A stretch of 10,537 nucleotides of DNA, taken from contig CAJTYH010000059.1 of NCBI GenBank assembly GCA_910583675.1, positions 1-10,537 on the forward strand, read 5' to 3'. Below the pieces are notes generated by a model. It was not told the origin of the DNA. It made no database searches and saw only the letters and a program-made list of their open reading frames with translations. This document shows positions 4,325 through 10,537 of the stretch, in pieces; position 1 is the stretch's first letter; each line of letters opens with the position of its first letter. A program made the translations under genes and the position numbers. The DNA comes from an uncultured Muribaculaceae bacterium. Lineage in GTDB: Bacteria; Bacteroidota; Bacteroidia; Bacteroidales; Muribaculaceae.

Positions 4325-7300
4325 ATGTCAACAGCAGTAGATAAACCCCGTGTAAATTTTGCCTCGGTAAAGAATCCGCTTCCTTACCCTGATTTTCTGG
4401 AGGTGCAGTTGAAGTCGTTCAAGGATTTCCTGCAGCTTGATACTCCTCCTGAAAAAAGGAACAACGAAGGTCTTTTCAAGGTGTTTGCCGAGAATTTCCC
4501 GATTGCGGATACACGCAACAACTTTGTGCTCGAGTTCCTGGACTATTACATCGATCCGCCCCGTTACAGCATAGAAGAGTGCCTTGAGCGCGGTCAGACG
4601 TACAGCGTGCCCTTGAAAGCGAAGTTGAAGCTGTATTGTACCGATCCCGACCACGAGGATTTCGCCACGGTAATCCAGGATGTCTATCTCGGCCCGATCC
4701 CCTACATGACGGAGAAGGGTACTTTCGTGATCAATGGTGCGGAGCGTGTGGTAGTTAGCCAGTTGCACCGTTCGCCCGGTGTGTTCTTCGGACAGAGCAC
4801 GCATGCCAACGGCACGAAGCTGTATTCGGCGCGAATCATCCCGTTCCGTGGTTCCTGGATAGAGTTTGCTACCGACATCAACAATGTGATGTACGCCTAC
4901 ATAGACCGTAAGAAGAAGTTGCCCGTGACGACCCTTCTGCGTGCCATCGGTCTTGAAAGCGACAAGGACATCATTGACATATTCGACCTCGCCGAGGAGG
5001 TGAAGGTGAACAAGGCCAACCTCAAGAAGGTTGTAGGCCGCAAGCTGGCTGCACGCGTGGTGCGCACGTGGCAGGAGGACTTCGTGGACGAGGATACCGG
5101 CGAGGTGGTATCAATAGACCGCACGGAGATATTCCTTGACCGCGAGAGCATCATAGACGAGGACAATATCCAGAAGATCATAGACTCCGGTGTCAGCACA
5201 ATCCTTCTGCACAAGGAACAGGACAACTCCACGGACTATTCGATCATTTTCAATACGCTCGGCAAGGACTCCTCGAATTCCGAGAAGGAGGCGATCCAGT
5301 ATATCTACCGTCAGCTGCGCAATGCCGACGCGCCTGACGATGCGAGCGCCCGCGAGGTGATAACCAACCTCTTCTTCTCCGAAAAGCGATACGATCTCGG
5401 TGAAGTAGGCCGTTACCGCATCAACAAGAAACTCGGGTTGAGCACTCCGATGGATGTGCGTGTGCTCACCAAGGAGGACATAATAGAGATTATCAAGTAT
5501 CTCATCGAACTTATCAACTCAAAGACAGACGTAGACGACATCGACCACTTGAGCAACCGTCGTGTGCGCACTGTCGGCGAGCAGCTTTACAATCAGTTCG
5601 GCGTGGGTCTGGCCCGTATGTCGCGTACTATCCGCGAGCGCATGAACGTGCGTGACAACGAGGTGTTCACCCCCATCGATCTTATAAATGCCAAGACGAT
5701 TTCGTCTGTCATAAATACATTCTTCGGCACGAATGCCCTGAGCCAGTTCATGGATCAGACCAATCCGCTTGCCGAGATCACCCATAAGCGCCGTCTGTCG
5801 GCACTTGGCCCCGGCGGTCTGTCGCGTGAGCGTGCTGGTTTCGAGGTGCGAGACGTGCATTACACTCATTACGGTCGTCTCTGCCCGATCGAAACACCTG
5901 AAGGCCCGAACATAGGTCTTATCTCCTCGCTCTGCGTGTATGCGAAGATCAACGACCTCGGCTTCATAGAGACACCCTACCGCAAGGTGGCCGACGGAAA
6001 GGTCGACCTGGACAACAGCCATGTTACCTATCTTGCAGCCGAGGTCGAGGAAGGCAAGGTGATAGCACAGGGTAACGCCCCGGTGCTTGATGACGGCACA
6101 TTCAAGAATCCTCGCGTGAAAGCGCGTCTGGATGCCGACTTCCCGATCGTTCCTCCCACGGATGTTGAATTGATGGATGTGGCTCCGCAGCAGATCGCAT
6201 CAATCGCCGCATCGCTTATCCCGTTCCTTGAACATGACGATGCCAACCGTGCGTTGATGGGATCGAACATGATGCGCCAGGCAGTGCCCCTGATGCGCTC
6301 CGAGGCTCCTATCGTGGGTACCGGCATAGAGGGTCAGCTCGTGCGTGATTCGCGTACCCAGGTCATGGCCGAAGGTGACGGTGTCATAGAGTTCGTGGAT
6401 GCAACTACGATCCGTATCCGCTATGACCGCACCGAGGAACAGGAGTTCGTTTCGTTCGAGGAGCCTGTGAAGGAATACATCATCCCGAAGTGGCGCAAGA
6501 CCAACCAGAGCACAACAATCGACCTCCGTCCGATCTGCAACAAGGGTCAGCGCGTGAAGGCCGGCGACATACTTACCGAGGGCTATGCCACCGAAAACGG
6601 TGAGCTGGCATTGGGACGCAACCTGAAAGTGGCCTTCATGCCATGGAAGGGCTATAATTACGAGGATGCCATCGTGCTCAACGAGCGCATGGTGAAGGAG
6701 GATATCCTTACCTCGGTGCATGTGGACGAATACAGCCTTGAGGTACGCGAGACCAAGCGCGGCATGGAGGAGCTGACTTCCGACATTCCTAACGTGAGCG
6801 AGGATGCCACCAAGGATCTGGACGAGCGCGGTATCATCCGCATCGGCGCACATGTGGTGCCCGGTGACATAATGATCGGCAAGATCACCCCGAAGGGTGA
6901 GAGCGACCCGACCCCTGAGGAAAAACTTCTGCGTGCGATCTTCGGCGACAAGGCCGGCGACGTGAAGGATGCCTCGTTGAAGGCGTCCCCGTCGTTGAAG
7001 GGTGTTGTCATCGGCACTAACCTGTTCGCCCGTGCAGCCAAGGCTACCAAGCGCAGCCGCAGCGCACAGGCTCTCCTTCCCAAACTTGACGAGGAGTACG
7101 AAGACAAGTTGAACAAGCTGAAGGACTTGCTCATAAGCAAGCTCATGACGCTAACCGCAGGTAAGACTTCGCAGGGTGTCAAGGACTTCCTCGGTACGGA
7201 TATCATACCGAAGGGTGGCAAGTTCACGGCCGCTTCGCTTAAGGATGTGGACTTCGACACGGTGAACCTGAGCAAGTGGACTTCCGACGAGCATACCAAC

Positions 7301-8140
7301 GACCTGGTGCGTGAACTCATTGTCAACTATCTGCGCAAGAGCAAGGAGATTGATGCAGAGCTGCGCCGCAAGAAGTTCGACATCTCGATAGGCGACGAGC
7401 TGCCTTCCGGCATCATGCAGATAGCCAAGGTGTACATCGCAAAGAAACGTAAGATCGGTGTCGGTGACAAGATGGCCGGTCGCCACGGTAACAAGGGTAT
7501 CGTGTCGCGTGTGGTACGTCAGGAGGACATGCCTTTCCTTGCCGACGGTACTCCTGTCGACATCTGCCTTAACCCGCTGGGTGTGCCTTCGCGTATGAAC
7601 CTCGGCCAGATCTTCGAGACCGTGCTCGGATGGGCAGGGCGCGAGCTTGGCGAGAAGTTCGCTACCCCGATCTTCGACGGTGCCACCCTTGACGACCTCA
7701 ATGAATGGACGGACAAGGCCGGTCTTCCCCGCTACGGTAAGACATATCTCTACGACGGCGGTACCGGTGAACGTTTCGACCAGCCTGCCACTGTCGGCGT
7801 GATCTACATGCTGAAACTCGGCCACATGGTAGAGGACAAGATGCATGCCCGTTCGATCGGCCCGTACTCGCTCATCACGCAGCAGCCCCTTGGCGGTAAA
7901 GCCCAGTTCGGTGGCCAGCGTTTCGGTGAGATGGAGGTTTGGGCGCTCGAGGCATTCGGCGCATCGCATATCCTTCAGGAGATCCTTACCATAAAGAGTG
8001 ACGACGTGACAGGCCGCTCAAAGGCTTACGAGGCGATAGTGAAAGGTGAGCCGATGCCGCCGGCCGGCATCCCGGAATCTCTCAACGTGCTTCTGCACGA
8101 GCTGCAGGGTCTGGGTCTGAGCATCAACCTGGAACAGTAA
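4325..8140 (+). CDS. rpoB: DNA-directed RNA polymerase subunit beta
   Basis: Beta is one of the two large subunits that form the RNA polymerase active centre. The product has 1271 residues, complete, and shorter than E. coli beta (1342), as usual for Bacteroidota. The rifampicin region around residues 472-492 (LSQFMDQTNPLAEITHKRRL, then Ser492) keeps Asp477, His487 and Ser492, equivalent to E. coli Asp516, His526 and Ser531, so the common resistance changes at these sites are absent. GPGGLSRERAGFEVRDVH and LCPIETPEGPNIGLI follow. KMAGRHGNKGI holds the active-site lysines 1049 and 1057 (E. coli 1065 and 1073). The C-terminal clamp segment ends in LLHELQGLGLSINLEQ. The start at 4325 gives MSTAVDKPRVNFASVKNPLPYPDFL, with an AT-rich upstream region and no Shine-Dalgarno sequence. 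rpoC follows 57 nt later, surely in the same transcript. Confidence 0.99.
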   Translation: MSTAVDKPRVNFASVKNPLPYPDFLEVQLKSFKDFLQLDTPPEKRNNEGLFKVFAENFPIADTRNNFVLEFLDYYIDPPRYSIEECLERGQTYSVPLKAKLKLYCTDPDHEDFATVIQDVYLGPIPYMTEKGTFVINGAERVVVSQLHRSPGVFFGQSTHANGTKLYSARIIPFRGSWIEFATDINNVMYAYIDRKKKLPVTTLLRAIGLESDKDIIDIFDLAEEVKVNKANLKKVVGRKLAARVVRTWQEDFVDEDTGEVVSIDRTEIFLDRESIIDEDNIQKIIDSGVSTILLHKEQDNSTDYSIIFNTLGKDSSNSEKEAIQYIYRQLRNADAPDDASAREVITNLFFSEKRYDLGEVGRYRINKKLGLSTPMDVRVLTKEDIIEIIKYLIELINSKTDVDDIDHLSNRRVRTVGEQLYNQFGVGLARMSRTIRERMNVRDNEVFTPIDLINAKTISSVINTFFGTNALSQFMDQTNPLAEITHKRRLSALGPGGLSRERAGFEVRDVHYTHYGRLCPIETPEGPNIGLISSLCVYAKINDLGFIETPYRKVADGKVDLDNSHVTYLAAEVEEGKVIAQGNAPVLDDGTFKNPRVKARLDADFPIVPPTDVELMDVAPQQIASIAASLIPFLEHDDANRALMGSNMMRQAVPLMRSEAPIVGTGIEGQLVRDSRTQVMAEGDGVIEFVDATTIRIRYDRTEEQEFVSFEEPVKEYIIPKWRKTNQSTTIDLRPICNKGQRVKAGDILTEGYATENGELALGRNLKVAFMPWKGYNYEDAIVLNERMVKEDILTSVHVDEYSLEVRETKRGMEELTSDIPNVSEDATKDLDERGIIRIGAHVVPGDIMIGKITPKGESDPTPEEKLLRAIFGDKAGDVKDASLKASPSLKGVVIGTNLFARAAKATKRSRSAQALLPKLDEEYEDKLNKLKDLLISKLMTLTAGKTSQGVKDFLGTDIIPKGGKFTAASLKDVDFDTVNLSKWTSDEHTNDLVRELIVNYLRKSKEIDAELRRKKFDISIGDELPSGIMQIAKVYIAKKRKIGVGDKMAGRHGNKGIVSRVVRQEDMPFLADGTPVDICLNPLGVPSRMNLGQIFETVLGWAGRELGEKFATPIFDGATLDDLNEWTDKAGLPRYGKTYLYDGGTGERFDQPATVGVIYMLKLGHMVEDKMHARSIGPYSLITQQPLGGKAQFGGQRFGEMEVWALEAFGASHILQEILTIKSDDVTGRSKAYEAIVKGEPMPPAGIPESLNVLLHELQGLGLSINLEQ

Positions 8141-8197
8141 CAAACCGTTCCTCTCCTTTCACAAACATTAATCGAAACACTCTCTTTAACACTATAT

Positions 8198-10537
<2,340 letters not shown>

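Noticed and set aside
5738..5800. Rifampicin-resistance changes in rpoB
   Set aside because: The residues equivalent to E. coli Leu511, Gln513, Asp516, His526 and Ser531 are all unchanged; the small differences nearby (Ser522 to Ala, Ile530 to Leu) are likely lineage variation.
7151..7969. 272-codon antisense open frame inside rpoB
   Set aside because: A shadow of the GC-rich third positions of rpoB, with no recognisable protein and no start context. The same applies to the long antisense frames at 6200-6853, 6658-7326, 8816-9694 and 9737-10333.
8141..8197. Regulatory element between rpoB and rpoC
   Set aside because: The 57-nt spacer is pyrimidine-rich with no hairpin, promoter or T-run terminator visible.

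Overview
The window is a contiguous piece of the core transcription/translation locus of a Bacteroidota genome, most likely of the order Bacteroidales. The family Muribaculaceae is a guess from the protein style and the GC-rich third codon positions. The order assignment rests on three things: the EF-Tu, SecE, NusG, beta and beta' sequences; A-rich, Shine-Dalgarno-free translation starts at every gene; and a tRNA without encoded CCA. All genes are on the + strand. In order they are tuf (3' part), tRNA-Trp(CCA), secE, nusG, rplK (L11), rplA (L1), rplJ (L10), rplL (L7/L12), rpoB, and rpoC (5' part, 780 codons, open to the window end). All complete frames are intact. No mobile element, CRISPR array or accessory gene is visible.

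Layout. Positions 1-622 hold EF-Tu domains 2 and 3, followed by a perfect 14-bp inverted repeat (665-710) that looks like a bidirectional terminator. Only 7 nt later tRNA-Trp begins (718-790), and secE starts 14 nt after the tRNA. nusG follows secE after 6 nt. The nusG stop codon lies in the tetraloop of a short terminator-like hairpin (1587-1609). Next comes a 274-nt gene-free stretch (1600-1873) full of self-complementary segments, probably the structured mRNA leader of the L11 operon. rplK, rplA, rplJ and rplL are then closely packed (12, 20 and 45 nt gaps). A strong terminator with a GCAA loop (4017-4053) follows rplL. It opens a 337-nt spacer holding two weak promoter candidates and another potentially folded leader (4134-4294) ahead of rpoB. 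rpoC starts 57 nt after rpoB; that spacer is pyrimidine-rich and shows no hairpin.

How it works together. EF-Tu, tRNA-Trp and the stalk proteins L11, L1, L10 and L12 serve translation elongation. SecE is a core translocon subunit. NusG couples RNA polymerase to elongation and to ribosomes, and beta/beta' form the polymerase catalytic core. The regulatory elements sit where gene doses need to change: after tuf, between nusG and rplK, and between rplL and rpoB. The last boundary is also where E. coli attenuates between highly expressed ribosomal genes and less expressed rpoBC.

The coding part is ordinary housekeeping, and I see no new protein system. The points worth a second look are RNA-level: the rplK leader, the hairpin containing the nusG stop codon, the tRNA-Trp/secE junction and the rpoB leader. 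All structures were paired by eye. No folding, homology search or covariance test was run.
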